NCBI GenBank assembly: GCA_003326195.1 | Contig: LXQE01000153.1 | Span: 79,104-143,103, forward strand | Direction: 5' to 3' | Length of the DNA stretch: 64,000 nucleotides | Source of the DNA: Nostoc punctiforme NIES-2108 | GTDB lineage: Bacteria > Cyanobacteriota > Cyanobacteriia > Cyanobacteriales > Nostocaceae | Part shown: piece by piece, positions 8,795-17,545 of the stretch | Layout: each line of letters begins with the position of its first letter | Numbering within the stretch: the first letter of the stretch is position 1 | Notes under the pieces: generated by a model | What the model saw: only the letters and a program-made list of their open reading frames with translations | Told to the model about the DNA's origin: nothing | Database searches by the model: none | Program-made: the position numbers and the translations under genes

Positions 8795-9883
8795 TTGCTG
8801 AATACAATTACAGACCAAGTTTCAGTATCAGATACACAAACAAAATTGCCAAGGTTGTGGATGCCTGAACAGGTACTGTTTACACCTGCTGCCCTAGATG
8901 AAGTATGGGGGCAGCAGATTCTTGCGCGTGTGCAGTCACTCAACTTACCAATAGAAGAATTATCACAGAACCGCCTGAAGGGTCTGCGTGGTGAATCTGA
9001 GCGGGATACTTACAACATCGCCAAGCGTACCTTAGCGGTGGTTACTGCACCACCCAGTTCTTTTAAACTGAGTCCGATCCCACCTTCTGCGGATTGGCAG
9101 TTTCACATTGCCGAAGGTTGTCCGGCTCATTGTCAATACTGCTACTTGGCTGGTAGCTTGTCGGGGCCACCTGTAATTCGTGCTTTTGCCAATTTACCGC
9201 AGATATTAGAGAACTTAGCTAACTACGAGCAACAGGGAAAAACCACAAGTTTTGAAGTTAGCTGTTATACAGACCCCTTGGGTATTGAGCATTTAACTGG
9301 AAGTCTTGCTGAATGTATCCGTTACTTTGGCACTCGTACCAATGCACATTTACGTTGGGTATCGAAGTTTGATGCTGTGGATGGATTACTCGATTTACCA
9401 CACAATGGGCATACTCGCTGTCGGATGAGCGTTAATGCCGCACCGATTTCTGGTAAGTTTGAAGGTGGGACAGCATCTGTAGCATCTAGGCTGAATGCAT
9501 TGCGACGGTTGGCGCTACCACAAGAGCGTGGCGGTGGCGGTTATCCAATAGGCTTAGTTATCGCGCCAATTATGCCGATAGACGATTGGCAAATGCACTA
9601 TAGTCGTTTGTTTGACCAGATAAACGAGGCACTGGATTTTGACTGTAACCTTACCTTTGAGTTAATCTCGCATCGGTTCACACCAGGGTCAAAAGAAGTG
9701 TTACAAACTTGGTATCCGCAATCCAAATTAGAGATGGATGAGGCAAAACGCAGTGTCAAGCGTAATAAGTTTGGTGGGACGAAGTACGTTTACGAGAAAG
9801 ACACAATGAAGGCGTTGCGTAGCTTTTTTGAGACTGAGATTAGTAGGCGCTTTCCAAATGCTGAAATTCTTTATTGGACTTAG
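8795..9883 (+). CDS. Spore photoproduct lyase-like radical SAM protein
   Basis: 362 aa. The start is a TTG at 8795 with CGGAGAAA about 7 bp upstream; no good ATG lies in the first 20 codons. The radical-SAM cluster motif is CPAHCQYC near residue 109 (C-x3-C-x2-C), inside EGCPAHCQYCYLAG. An SAM-binding SFEVSCYTDPLGIEHLTGS stretch and the C-terminal TFELISHRFTPGSKEVLQTW block are typical of the SplB family. Known SplB repairs the spore photoproduct thymine dimer, but cyanobacteria make no such spores. The cyanobacterial branch is therefore of unknown substrate, perhaps another DNA lesion. A perfect 11-bp stem terminator follows. Confidence 0.85.
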   Translation: MLNTITDQVSVSDTQTKLPRLWMPEQVLFTPAALDEVWGQQILARVQSLNLPIEELSQNRLKGLRGESERDTYNIAKRTLAVVTAPPSSFKLSPIPPSADWQFHIAEGCPAHCQYCYLAGSLSGPPVIRAFANLPQILENLANYEQQGKTTSFEVSCYTDPLGIEHLTGSLAECIRYFGTRTNAHLRWVSKFDAVDGLLDLPHNGHTRCRMSVNAAPISGKFEGGTASVASRLNALRRLALPQERGGGGYPIGLVIAPIMPIDDWQMHYSRLFDQINEALDFDCNLTFELISHRFTPGSKEVLQTWYPQSKLEMDEAKRSVKRNKFGGTKYVYEKDTMKALRSFFETEISRRFPNAEILYWT

Positions 9884-9930
9884 AAGGCTACTTCGCTCAT
9901 ATAGAGTTTGAGCAAATTAATTATTTGGTT

Positions 9931-9970
9931 AAGAGAGCGATTGATATATTATGCGATCGCTCTCTTTTCA
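9931..9970 (+). terminator. Terminator behind the radical SAM gene
   Basis: AAGAGAGCGAT at 9931-9941 pairs perfectly with ATCGCTCTCTT at 9956-9966 and is followed by TTC. The stem incorporates half of a GCGATCGC HIP1 site. It lies 48 bp after the stop codon. Confidence 0.75.
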
Positions 9971-10088
9971 GGTTAAAGCCGTAACACATATAAATGGTTT
10001 CTTTCCTTTAAAACCTAGTTTGTCTACTGCACCAAGATGAAATCTGCTGTAAATACAGCTATTAATTAATCGGACAAAAATATTTACA

Positions 10089-10172
10089 GTCATTGCGAGC
10101 GTTCGTGGAGCGTCTCGTAGAGAAGCGAAGCAATCGCAAGGGCTGGGATTGCTTCACTCCGTTCGCAATGAC
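10089..10172. repeat. palindromic intergenic repeat (GTCATTGCGAGCG type)
   Basis: Outer arms GTCATTGCGA at 10089-10098 and TCGCAATGAC at 10163-10172, with an inner GAAGCAATC/GATTGCTTC pair, make a long hairpin. It carries the 16-mer GCGTCTCGTAGAGAAG (10110-10125) that recurs at 31.3 and 43.5 kb. It lies in the gap before the site-2 protease gene. Confidence 0.8.
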
Positions 10173-10348
10173 ATTGTGTAATTAATTATGTCTGACTACT
10201 TACAAGTTCGACTTACACCTACCTGAGTTTGGCTACGCCCATTCAAAGCGAGATAATTTTGGCAGACGACAGGCGGCGTTATAAATTAATAAGTGTATCT
10301 GCAATACCGGACTTGTTCTGGCTTAGTCTCAATAGCAAAGGTTTGGAG

Positions 10349-11830
10349 ATGTTTACTTTATCAGAAACTTCTATCCTGGCGGCAATCCTACTGGTAGCTT
10401 TAGGCATTTTAGGCTGGGGCTTTTATCGCGCCAGACCTTTTGGTAAGCTGGGAATCTTAGCCTGGTTACAGTCGGTGGTGTTGATGACTCCCTGGCTCCT
10501 GTTTTTTGGATTGTTTGCCACAGGGATTTACGTCAATATAGCGGGTATATTGTTCTTAATAGTGACTTCCGCTGGATTGTACATCTACTTGGGCAAACAA
10601 TTACGCGCAGCTGGGCAAGATGACATCCTCAAGCAACGCGCAACAGAAAGGCTTGCTGCTGCTTCCTTAATTGAAGCAAATTCCCCACAACCAACAGCAG
10701 CAGAACTCAAAGCGGAGATTCCGCCAATACCGGAAGATGACTTGAATGCAATTAAAGGTATTTTCGGTATCGATACGTTTTTTGCCACAGAAACCATCGC
10801 CTACCAAGATGGAGCCATTTTCAAAGGCAATTTGCGGGGAGAAGCAGAAGAGACTCACAACCGTCTAACTGCAAGTTTACGGCAACGCCTTGGCGATCGA
10901 TATCGCCTATTTTTGGTGGAAAATACAGATGGTAGGCCTGTGGTGATTGTCCTACCCAGCCGCAACGATCCTCGGCCGATGTTGTTATCGCAAAAAGCTT
11001 TTGCAGGTATTCTGTTGATAGCAACCATTGCTACTAATTTAGAAGCTGCGGGATTACTGCTGAATTTTGATTTTTTTGGCAATCCAGGACGGTTTCAAGA
11101 AGCTTTGCCTATAGGCGCTGGAATATTTTCGATTTTAGTAGCTCACGAAATTGGTCATTGGTTACTTGCACAGCGTCACCAAATTCGCCTTAGCTGGCCC
11201 TTTTTTCTACCCGCAGTGCAAATTGGTTCTTTTGGTGCAATTACCCGCTTTGAGTCTCTGTTGCCCAACCGCAAGGTATTATTTGATATCGCCTTGGCAG
11301 GGCCAGCCGCAGGTGGTATTGTCTCTTTGTTAATGTTGGTGACAGGCTTGCTGCTTTCCCACCCAGGTAGTTTATTTCAATTGCCCAATCAGTTTTTCCA
11401 AGGGTCGATTTTAGTGGGAAGTTTGGCGCGAGTTGTTCTTGGTTCGGCGTTGCAGTCACCCTTGGTAAGTGTTCATCCCCTAGTGGTGATTGGTTGGCTG
11501 GGGTTAGTAATTACTGCTTTGAACTTAATGCCCGCAGGACAACTAGATGGTGGGCGGATTGTTCAGGCGATTTATGGACGCAAAACCGCAGGACGAGCAA
11601 CGATCGCAACTTTAATTTTACTAGCGCTAGTGTCTCTCGGTAATATGATTGCCATGTACTGGGCGATCGTGATTTTCTTTTTGCAACGAGATCAAGAACG
11701 CCCCAGCTTAAATGAAATCACTGAACCGGATGATGCTAGAGCTGCTTTGGGGCTTTTGGCTCTATTCTTGATGATTACAACGCTTCTACCCCTAACTCCC
11801 GGTTTGGCTGGGCGTTTGGGAATAGGATAG
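10349..11830 (+). CDS. Site-2 protease family (M50) intramembrane metalloprotease
   Basis: 493 aa from the ATG at 10349 (MFTLSETS), preceded by a weak TTGGAG; an open frame reaches back to a TTG at 10229, but that part has poor coding character. About eight hydrophobic segments. The zinc motif HEIGHW lies in a membrane helix near residue 267, and the second ligand motif NLMPAGQLDGG near 393. A soluble domain of about 150 residues sits between the first helices and the protease core, as in the plant/cyanobacterial EGY-type S2P family. Such enzymes cleave membrane-bound regulators within the bilayer; the substrate is not evident here. The gene stands alone. Confidence 0.9.
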   Translation: MFTLSETSILAAILLVALGILGWGFYRARPFGKLGILAWLQSVVLMTPWLLFFGLFATGIYVNIAGILFLIVTSAGLYIYLGKQLRAAGQDDILKQRATERLAAASLIEANSPQPTAAELKAEIPPIPEDDLNAIKGIFGIDTFFATETIAYQDGAIFKGNLRGEAEETHNRLTASLRQRLGDRYRLFLVENTDGRPVVIVLPSRNDPRPMLLSQKAFAGILLIATIATNLEAAGLLLNFDFFGNPGRFQEALPIGAGIFSILVAHEIGHWLLAQRHQIRLSWPFFLPAVQIGSFGAITRFESLLPNRKVLFDIALAGPAAGGIVSLLMLVTGLLLSHPGSLFQLPNQFFQGSILVGSLARVVLGSALQSPLVSVHPLVVIGWLGLVITALNLMPAGQLDGGRIVQAIYGRKTAGRATIATLILLALVSLGNMIAMYWAIVIFFLQRDQERPSLNEITEPDDARAALGLLALFLMITTLLPLTPGLAGRLGIG

Positions 11831-11862
11831 AGAGTGCTGAGTGCTGAGTTAGGAGTTAGGAG
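11831..11862. repeat. STRR array (gagtgct / gagttag)
   Basis: Heptamer-like tandem units (gagtgct, then gagttag) fill the short convergent gap between the S2P gene and the glycosyl hydrolase gene. Confidence 0.7.
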
Positions 11863-11907
11863 TTTGAAGAATTCTGCCTATCTCCCCACTCACCACTCCC
11901 AACATTT

Positions 11908-13164
11908 CTACGGTTTCCAACCTGCTAGCAAATTCGGGTAAGCCGTTGGTGTAGAGAAAATTTTCTGGAAGCCAGTTTGACGCTCTTGAGGCTTTTCTTT
12001 GCTCATATTCCAGAGGGTTTCATAGAAAAAGAAAGAGACTCCAGCAAAATTGCGATCGCGTGCTTGTTGCACTTGTGTCTGAATCTGTTGCATCGGTATA
12101 GATCGGTTTTTCAACCCAGCCAAAATGCCCACACTTACTGGAATATGGCTTTTGGCAGCTTTCACTTCTGGATACTCTAATTCGCTCACAAAAACATTCA
12201 AATCATCCCGATATATCTGCAAAACTAAGTCTTCAATAATTCCCATCCGTTCCCACTTCTGCCAGTCTGCTAAAAAGAAGTCATAGGAAAAACGTTGAGG
12301 ATTAGGAGCAACAGAAACCAGGCAATTTTTTTTAGTAGCTTTAATAGCTGTAAATACCCGTTTCATAAACTCGGTAATTTTGTTAGCTCTCCAGCGTACC
12401 CATTCTGGATCTTGAGAGTTTTTTGAGGGAGCTTTACCACCGTGTTCTTTTTTGTAAAGTGCCACTGTATAAGTATCGTATCCTAATTCTGATGGTAAGC
12501 CAAAATGGTCATCAAATTGAATACCATCGATATTGTAGTTTCTAACAATTTCAACGATTAAATCTTGAATAAACTGTTGTACTTCTGGACGAAAGGGATT
12601 GAGCCAAACGCGATTATGTGTCCCTTCTTTGACAATCCGAGTCCCATTACTGCGACTGGTGAGCCATTGGGGACGATTTTTAGCTAGCAGGGAATCCGCT
12701 GGTGCCATGAAGCCAAATTCAAACCAGGGAATCACCGTTAACCCTTTTTGATGTCCCACATCCACAATTTCTTTGAGGATATCTCGCCCTTTGAGTCCGG
12801 GTGTGGGATCGAGTGATCGCCCGATAACTTTTAGTGCAACTTTGCTAGGATACAATGTATATCCCCAATTCCAAACCGCCGGATATATAGTATTAAAATT
12901 GAGTTCATCAAGGCGTTGCAAAGATCCCTTGAGGCGATCGCGCTCAAATAACACATCACTATCAATATTTGTTAACCACACCCCTCTTAACTCAGATTTT
13001 GGCGTTGACGGCAGATTAATTTGAGCGTTCAATGGGAACGACAACATCATCGTAGCCACCATGCTTAAGGTCAGCATAACGACAAACACAAGAGACTTTC
13101 TACTTTGGCGAAGATTCCACCAAGAAGGAAACTCAACACACCACTTTACAAACCTTTTCATCAT
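11908..13164 (-). CDS. Secreted glycosyl hydrolase-like protein (GHL10/DUF187)
   Basis: 418 aa. A Lys/Arg-rich start and a hydrophobic stretch (LVFVVMLTLSMVATMMLSFP, about residues 25-44) ending near NAQ make a signal peptide likely. The mature part begins ELRGVWLTNIDSDVLFE, the N-terminal signature of GHL10. It continues with TIYPAVWNWGYTLYPS, GLTVIPWFEFGFMAP and NYNIDGIQFDDHFGLP, which contains the conserved Asp pair of the barrel. GHL10 proteins are TIM-barrel hydrolases thought to act on cell-wall or envelope glycans, with the exact bond usually unproven. It starts about 50 bp from the nifN relic and has no operon partner. Confidence 0.9.
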   Translation of the reverse strand: MMKRFVKWCVEFPSWWNLRQSRKSLVFVVMLTLSMVATMMLSFPLNAQINLPSTPKSELRGVWLTNIDSDVLFERDRLKGSLQRLDELNFNTIYPAVWNWGYTLYPSKVALKVIGRSLDPTPGLKGRDILKEIVDVGHQKGLTVIPWFEFGFMAPADSLLAKNRPQWLTSRSNGTRIVKEGTHNRVWLNPFRPEVQQFIQDLIVEIVRNYNIDGIQFDDHFGLPSELGYDTYTVALYKKEHGGKAPSKNSQDPEWVRWRANKITEFMKRVFTAIKATKKNCLVSVAPNPQRFSYDFFLADWQKWERMGIIEDLVLQIYRDDLNVFVSELEYPEVKAAKSHIPVSVGILAGLKNRSIPMQQIQTQVQQARDRNFAGVSFFFYETLWNMSKEKPQERQTGFQKIFSTPTAYPNLLAGWKP

Positions 13165-13214
13165 TATTTAAAATGTCTGTATTACTGAAGAAAACATCGG
13201 TATGATAACTAATA

Positions 13215-13604
13215 TTAATGCTTAACCTTTGTTTCTTGCTCTAAAAACAGATTGCCGATATAAAATAAAAGTTGCATAGTACCTCGATAGCCAACTTTGC
13301 TAAAATGACCATAATCTAAGCGGTCAAAAATGGGAATCCCTTGACGGTAGAGAGGAATTTTTAAGCGTTGAGCGATCGCCACTCCATGAGAGTTTGTAAT
13401 TAGCAAATCAGATCCAACCACCAGTTGCTCAAAGTCTTTCAAATCACCGATAGTGACGCTAGGAATCGGAAGTTTTTTTTAACAGAGGAAAGCGTGTTGT
13501 CGTCACCGCTGAGTGAATTTCAACTCCTAGCGATCGCGCCGAAATCCCAAACCACGGCAAGGTGTTTAAGTGCTTTATATCTGCTTATTTACCTGATTGG
13601 GGGG
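13215..13604 (-). pseudogene. nifN: nifN C-terminal relic, frameshifted and truncated
   Basis: Read leftward, codons from about 13604 give ..SLGVEIHSAVTTTRFPLLKK. The frame then breaks in an eight-A run (T8 at 13473-13480 on the given strand) and resumes as LPIPSVTIGDLKDFEQL, GSDLLITNSHGVAIAQRL, PLYRQGIPIFDRL and KVGYRGTMQLLFYIGNLFLE up to TAA at 13215. These are the last 120 or so residues of NifN, the FeMo-cofactor scaffold subunit. Removing one A restores a continuous frame. The first three quarters of NifN are absent upstream, so this is a fragment even without the frameshift. No other nif gene is adjacent. Origin by partial duplication of the main nif cluster is inferred. Confidence 0.8.
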
Positions 13605-13982
13605 ATCGGGATGAAAATACTTTGGGAAAAACAACTTGAGCTAGAAAGAGCCATATTCATTGGGATCTAATCCTTGCGATTCCACCTGGGAGATGTTGGG
13701 GAAATAAATATTTGGGGTAAAACTGGGGTAATGTAAAAGGGTCAAGATGTTTACAAAGCAGCTGTGTTAAACAAAAAGTATGTCGTCCGATCAAAGTAGA
13801 TATTATCCCAAGACGACGATGGTCTTCTAAATAAGCATTGGCTTCTATAATTCCCATTTGACACACGGGTGTAGATCCGTTAGACGGATTTTCCGCTCCT
13901 TTATACCCTATATTGTCAAGTTAGGCGCTTATATCTTGCAGTATATAGATAACTTTTACCCTCACGACTGGAGAGCAAAATC

Positions 13983-14624
13983 TTGGGCATAGAATTACGC
14001 AGTTTCGTATTTCTCGACAACCTGCAACCTCAACATGCAGCATATATGGGAACAGTAGCCCAAGGCTTCTTACCATTACCAGGAGATACATCACTGTGGA
14101 TTGAAATCTCTCCTGGTATCGAAATTAATAAGATTACGGATATAGCCCTGAAATCTGCCTCTGTCCGTCCGGGAGTGCAGGTAGTTGAACGACTATACGG
14201 ACTATTAGAAGTTCATTCTAGCTCCCAAGGCGAAACGCGAGCTGCTGGTCAAGCTATTTTGGCGGCACTGGGAGTCAAAAGAGAGGAATGTCTGAAACCG
14301 CGTGTTATTTCTAGTCAGATTATCCGCAACATCGATGCTTATCAAACACAACTGATTAATCGCACACGCCGAGGACAGCTACTATTAGCAGGTCAAACGC
14401 TGTATGTATTAGAAGTGGAGCCTGCTGCTTACGCCGCACTGGCTGCCAATGAAGCGGAGAAAGCAGCGAGGATTAATATTCTTGAAGTTCAAGCTGTAGG
14501 TAGTTTTGGACGGCTTTACTTAGGTGGACAAGAACAGGATATTCTAGCAGGAGCAGCGGGAGCATTAACGGCCATTGAAAGTGTCGCTGGTCGGGTAAAT
14601 TCTCTGGGTGGGCGTCAGGAGTAA
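13983..14624 (+). CDS. ccmP: Carboxysome shell protein CcmP (tandem BMC domains, BMC-T)
   Basis: 213 aa, the same length as known CcmP. The start is a TTG (13983) giving MGIELRSFVFLDNLQPQHAA, with CTGGAGAG about 8 bp upstream. Two permuted bacterial-microcompartment domains follow: residues about 5-105 (SLWIEISPGIEINKITDIAL, RPGVQVVERLYGLLEVH) and about 110-205 (VISSQIIRNIDAYQTQLINR, LYVLEVEPAAYAALAANEAE, GSFGRLYLGGQEQD). Known: CcmP forms pseudohexameric trimers stacked as a double layer in the beta-carboxysome shell, with a gated pore for larger metabolites such as RuBP or 3-PGA. It lies apart from the main ccm operon, as usual, and is followed after 10 bp by a pentapeptide-repeat gene. Confidence 0.95.
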   Translation: MGIELRSFVFLDNLQPQHAAYMGTVAQGFLPLPGDTSLWIEISPGIEINKITDIALKSASVRPGVQVVERLYGLLEVHSSSQGETRAAGQAILAALGVKREECLKPRVISSQIIRNIDAYQTQLINRTRRGQLLLAGQTLYVLEVEPAAYAALAANEAEKAARINILEVQAVGSFGRLYLGGQEQDILAGAAGALTAIESVAGRVNSLGGRQE

Positions 14625-14634
14625 AGGAAAAAAA

Positions 14635-15441
14635 ATGGCAAATCGAGAGCATCTAACTTTACTCAAAGCAGGTGCAGTGAAATGGATTGAGTGGAGAAAG
14701 AAAAATCCCCAAATTGAACCAGACCTCAGCGCCGCGAATCTGGAAGGCGATAACCTCAGAGGCGCAAACCTCCAGGGGGTAAACTTAAGAAAAGCCGATT
14801 TGGGTAATGCTTTACTCGTGCGAGCAAACCTTAGTGGTGCTGACCTCAGTAGTGCCAACCTCTACAAAGCCTTCCTGAATGAAGCTAACCTGAGTGCGGC
14901 TAACTTGAGTGTTACTAACTTGAGTGGCGCTATACTTACGCAGGCGGATTTGAGCCATGCCAATTTGATTGGAGCTGACTTGAGTCAGGTGGATCTTAGA
15001 GGTGCTGCGATCGCATCTGCTAATCTAATTGGTACTGACTTAAAAGGCGCTAACTTGAGAGATGCCGATTTAGGTGCAGCGAAGTTGATGCGGGCTAACC
15101 TCTCTTTTGCCAACCTCGTTGAAGCTAACTTGATTGCGGCTGATCTCAGCGAGGCGAGTTTATACGAAGCAGAAGTTTTAGGGGCTTATCTTTACAAAGC
15201 TGACCTGTACAAAGCTAATCTGACCAAGGCTCACCTCAGTGGTGCATACCTCTTGCGGGCTAACCTAAGCGAAGCTGATTTGAGTCAAGCTGACTTGAGT
15301 TGGACTAACCTTAGAGACGCGAATTTGGCAGGGGCAAATCTCAGAGGAACTAACCTTAGAGGAGCCGATATTCGGGGAGCTAACCTCAGTGGCGTAAATC
15401 TTCAAGAAACAATTATGCCTAACGCTTCAAGACACCATTAG
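14635..15441 (+). CDS. Pentapeptide-repeat protein
   Basis: 268 aa from the ATG at 14635, ten bases after ccmP stops; an AAAGGAAA ribosome site spans the junction, so the two genes are probably co-transcribed. After a 35-residue non-repeat start (containing VKWIEWRKKNPQIEPDL) almost the whole protein is A(N/D)Lxx pentapeptides (ANLSGADLSS, ANLRGTNLRG and so on). That predicts a right-handed quadrilateral beta helix of about ten coils. There is no signal peptide or membrane segment. Function is not predictable from the fold. The link with the shell gene is positional only. Confidence 0.9.
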   Translation: MANREHLTLLKAGAVKWIEWRKKNPQIEPDLSAANLEGDNLRGANLQGVNLRKADLGNALLVRANLSGADLSSANLYKAFLNEANLSAANLSVTNLSGAILTQADLSHANLIGADLSQVDLRGAAIASANLIGTDLKGANLRDADLGAAKLMRANLSFANLVEANLIAADLSEASLYEAEVLGAYLYKADLYKANLTKAHLSGAYLLRANLSEADLSQADLSWTNLRDANLAGANLRGTNLRGADIRGANLSGVNLQETIMPNASRHH

Positions 15442-16099
15442 TTTACAACAACAAGGAATTGACGTTTAGATTCATTTTTTGGGCATCTCTTCCCACAATA
15501 AGTATATAAAATTTATGTAAAGCTTAACTGTTATTAAGCTCAAAATTTTTTGGATAATCTATCAATTTAACTTATGTATTTTCAGATATATTTCTCTAAT
15601 ATAAAAGATATTTTTTTCCCAAACAAAAATTGATATTGAAACCTAACTTAACGAGAATATCGCATTCAGCTAAAAAAGCTTGTAACTTCTACTAAAAAAA
15701 CAGTATATTTTCAAAAATACTTAATTAAAGTTTACGACTTTTTCTAACAGTACTAAAAATCATATAATTTGCATTTTTAAGATTTGGTAAATAATTTGAC
15801 GTAACCTTTAACTTATGATAATAAATAATTATAGAAGTGGTTAAAATTAAAAATACTGGAAAAAATAAATAATTAAAATAGATTAATTAGATTAATTTTG
15901 ACCCAATTACTTACCATCTATATAATCAATTAACCAAATCAATAACTAATATTTTCTCAGTGTATTGGTATTAATTAGGTTAGTAAAGATATCTGTATTT
16001 AAACTTACAGTTTTAATTAATCAATATTGAACTTATAAAAAGTTCTTTGACTGAGGCCAAACTTAGGCATTAGTTAGAAATTCAGGAAAAATCATAAAT
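15442..16099. other. very AT-rich 658-bp gap
   Basis: No open frame or repeat family was recognised. The stretch is dominated by A/T runs (ttaatt, aaataa) and lies upstream of the secreted RTX gene, so it may carry an extended promoter or leader. No motif was picked out. Confidence 0.5.
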
Positions 16100-17443
16100 A
16101 TGGCAGTTATTTACGGTACTACATCTCCTGACATAATCAATGGGACTTCCGGAGATGACACGATATATGGTTGGGCTAAGGATGGTAACGCCAATAGTCT
16201 TTCTGGTAACGACACCCTGAATGGTGCGGCTGGTAAAGATAATCTATTTGGTGGAACAGGAAACGACAGTTTAATCGGTGGTCTTGGTAATGACACACTT
16301 GATGGTGGCTTGGGTACTGACAGCTTAAATGGGGGAGTAGGCGACGACACTTACATTATTGACAGCGCTATTGATATCATTACGGAAGCTGTAAATTCAG
16401 GCAAAGATACCGTCCGGTCTTCTGTCACCTACACACTAGGCGCTAATCTGGAGAACCTGACATTGAGGGAAGCTAGCGCCATTAACGGCACAGGTAACAG
16501 TCTGAACAACTTTCTCTTTGGTAATACTTTTAATAACACTCTAAATGGAAAAGCAGGCAATGACACACTAGACGGTAATGTAGGCAATGATATCCTCAAC
16601 GGTGAGGATGACAATGATAGCCTACAGGGCGGGCCTGGCAATGACATACTCAATGGTGGGTCTGGAAACGATATCCTCATTGGTGTTTGGCCCGGTAGTC
16701 TACTTTCACTGGGATTAGGAGAGACTGATACCTTAACTGGCGGCGTTGGGCTAGATAGATTTGCTCTTGGAGACGCTAGAAATATCTACTACGACGATAA
16801 AAACACTGCGAATGCTGGTTTGGGAGACTTGGCTACGATTACTGACTTCAACCGTAGCGAAGACAGAATAGAACTCAAAGGCTCCCCAAAAGACTACCGC
16901 CTACAAATTGTTGGAGCCAACACACAAATATTCTTAGACAAACCTGGAGCAGAGCCAGATGAAATTATAGGTATTGTCCAGGGCATAGTAAACCTCAGAC
17001 TTGATAGTGACGACTTCTTCTTCTACGAGCGGGAAAATGCTCGACAAGCTACAAACAATACCCTAGCTAGGGCTGAAGGATTGGGTTCTTTATCATCTGG
17101 CTCAAACGTTAATCTCTCAGGTGAGTTAGTAACAGTTCAACCAGGGGAAAATCCCGATTTCGACTTTTTTACATTTTCTCTAGCAAATCCAAAAACTGTC
17201 ACCATCAGTGCGATGACAACCGATGATACAGTTATTGGACTGTTTAACAATACTGGGACTTTACTGCAAAGTGACGACGACAGTGGCCCCGACTTTGGAT
17301 CGTTAATCACTGCTTCACTAGGTGCAGGTAGATACTCCATTTCAGTGAGTAAATATGCTTTCTTTCCTCAAGATGGCGGAACTTTTTCTGGCACTAGTGA
17401 CAGCAACTCTGCTCTTTATACCCTAGAAGTCAGTTTGGCATAA
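16100..17443 (+). CDS. RTX calcium-binding protein with C-terminal PPC-like domain
   Basis: 447 aa. Residues about 10-110 and 150-200 are arrays of RTX nonapeptides (GGTGNDSLIGGLGNDTLDGG, GNDILNGGSGND) that bind Ca2+ in a parallel beta roll. Between them lies the ENLTLREASAINGTGNSLNN motif seen in many cyanobacterial RTX proteins. Residues about 330-445 look like a pre-peptidase C-terminal (PPC) beta-sandwich (DFFTFSLANPKTVTISAM, LLQSDDDSGPDFGSLITASL). There is no N-terminal signal peptide, as expected for type I export. Predicted extracellular and structural or adhesive; no catalytic domain is seen. Confidence 0.88.
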   Translation: MAVIYGTTSPDIINGTSGDDTIYGWAKDGNANSLSGNDTLNGAAGKDNLFGGTGNDSLIGGLGNDTLDGGLGTDSLNGGVGDDTYIIDSAIDIITEAVNSGKDTVRSSVTYTLGANLENLTLREASAINGTGNSLNNFLFGNTFNNTLNGKAGNDTLDGNVGNDILNGEDDNDSLQGGPGNDILNGGSGNDILIGVWPGSLLSLGLGETDTLTGGVGLDRFALGDARNIYYDDKNTANAGLGDLATITDFNRSEDRIELKGSPKDYRLQIVGANTQIFLDKPGAEPDEIIGIVQGIVNLRLDSDDFFFYERENARQATNNTLARAEGLGSLSSGSNVNLSGELVTVQPGENPDFDFFTFSLANPKTVTISAMTTDDTVIGLFNNTGTLLQSDDDSGPDFGSLITASLGAGRYSISVSKYAFFPQDGGTFSGTSDSNSALYTLEVSLA

Positions 17444-17545
17444 GAATAATACCCATTGTTTATTTCACCCCGTAATCTCTAAAAATTTTTCCCTCATCAA
17501 GAGGATTTAGCAACAAAATTAACTGACTACTTTCTCAATAAAATC

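Noticed and set aside
13657..13866. 69-residue minus-strand frame next to the nifN relic (NAYLEDHRRLGIISTLIG)
   Set aside because: It could be another gene remnant, but no family was recognised and no start site supports it; left out as unproven.
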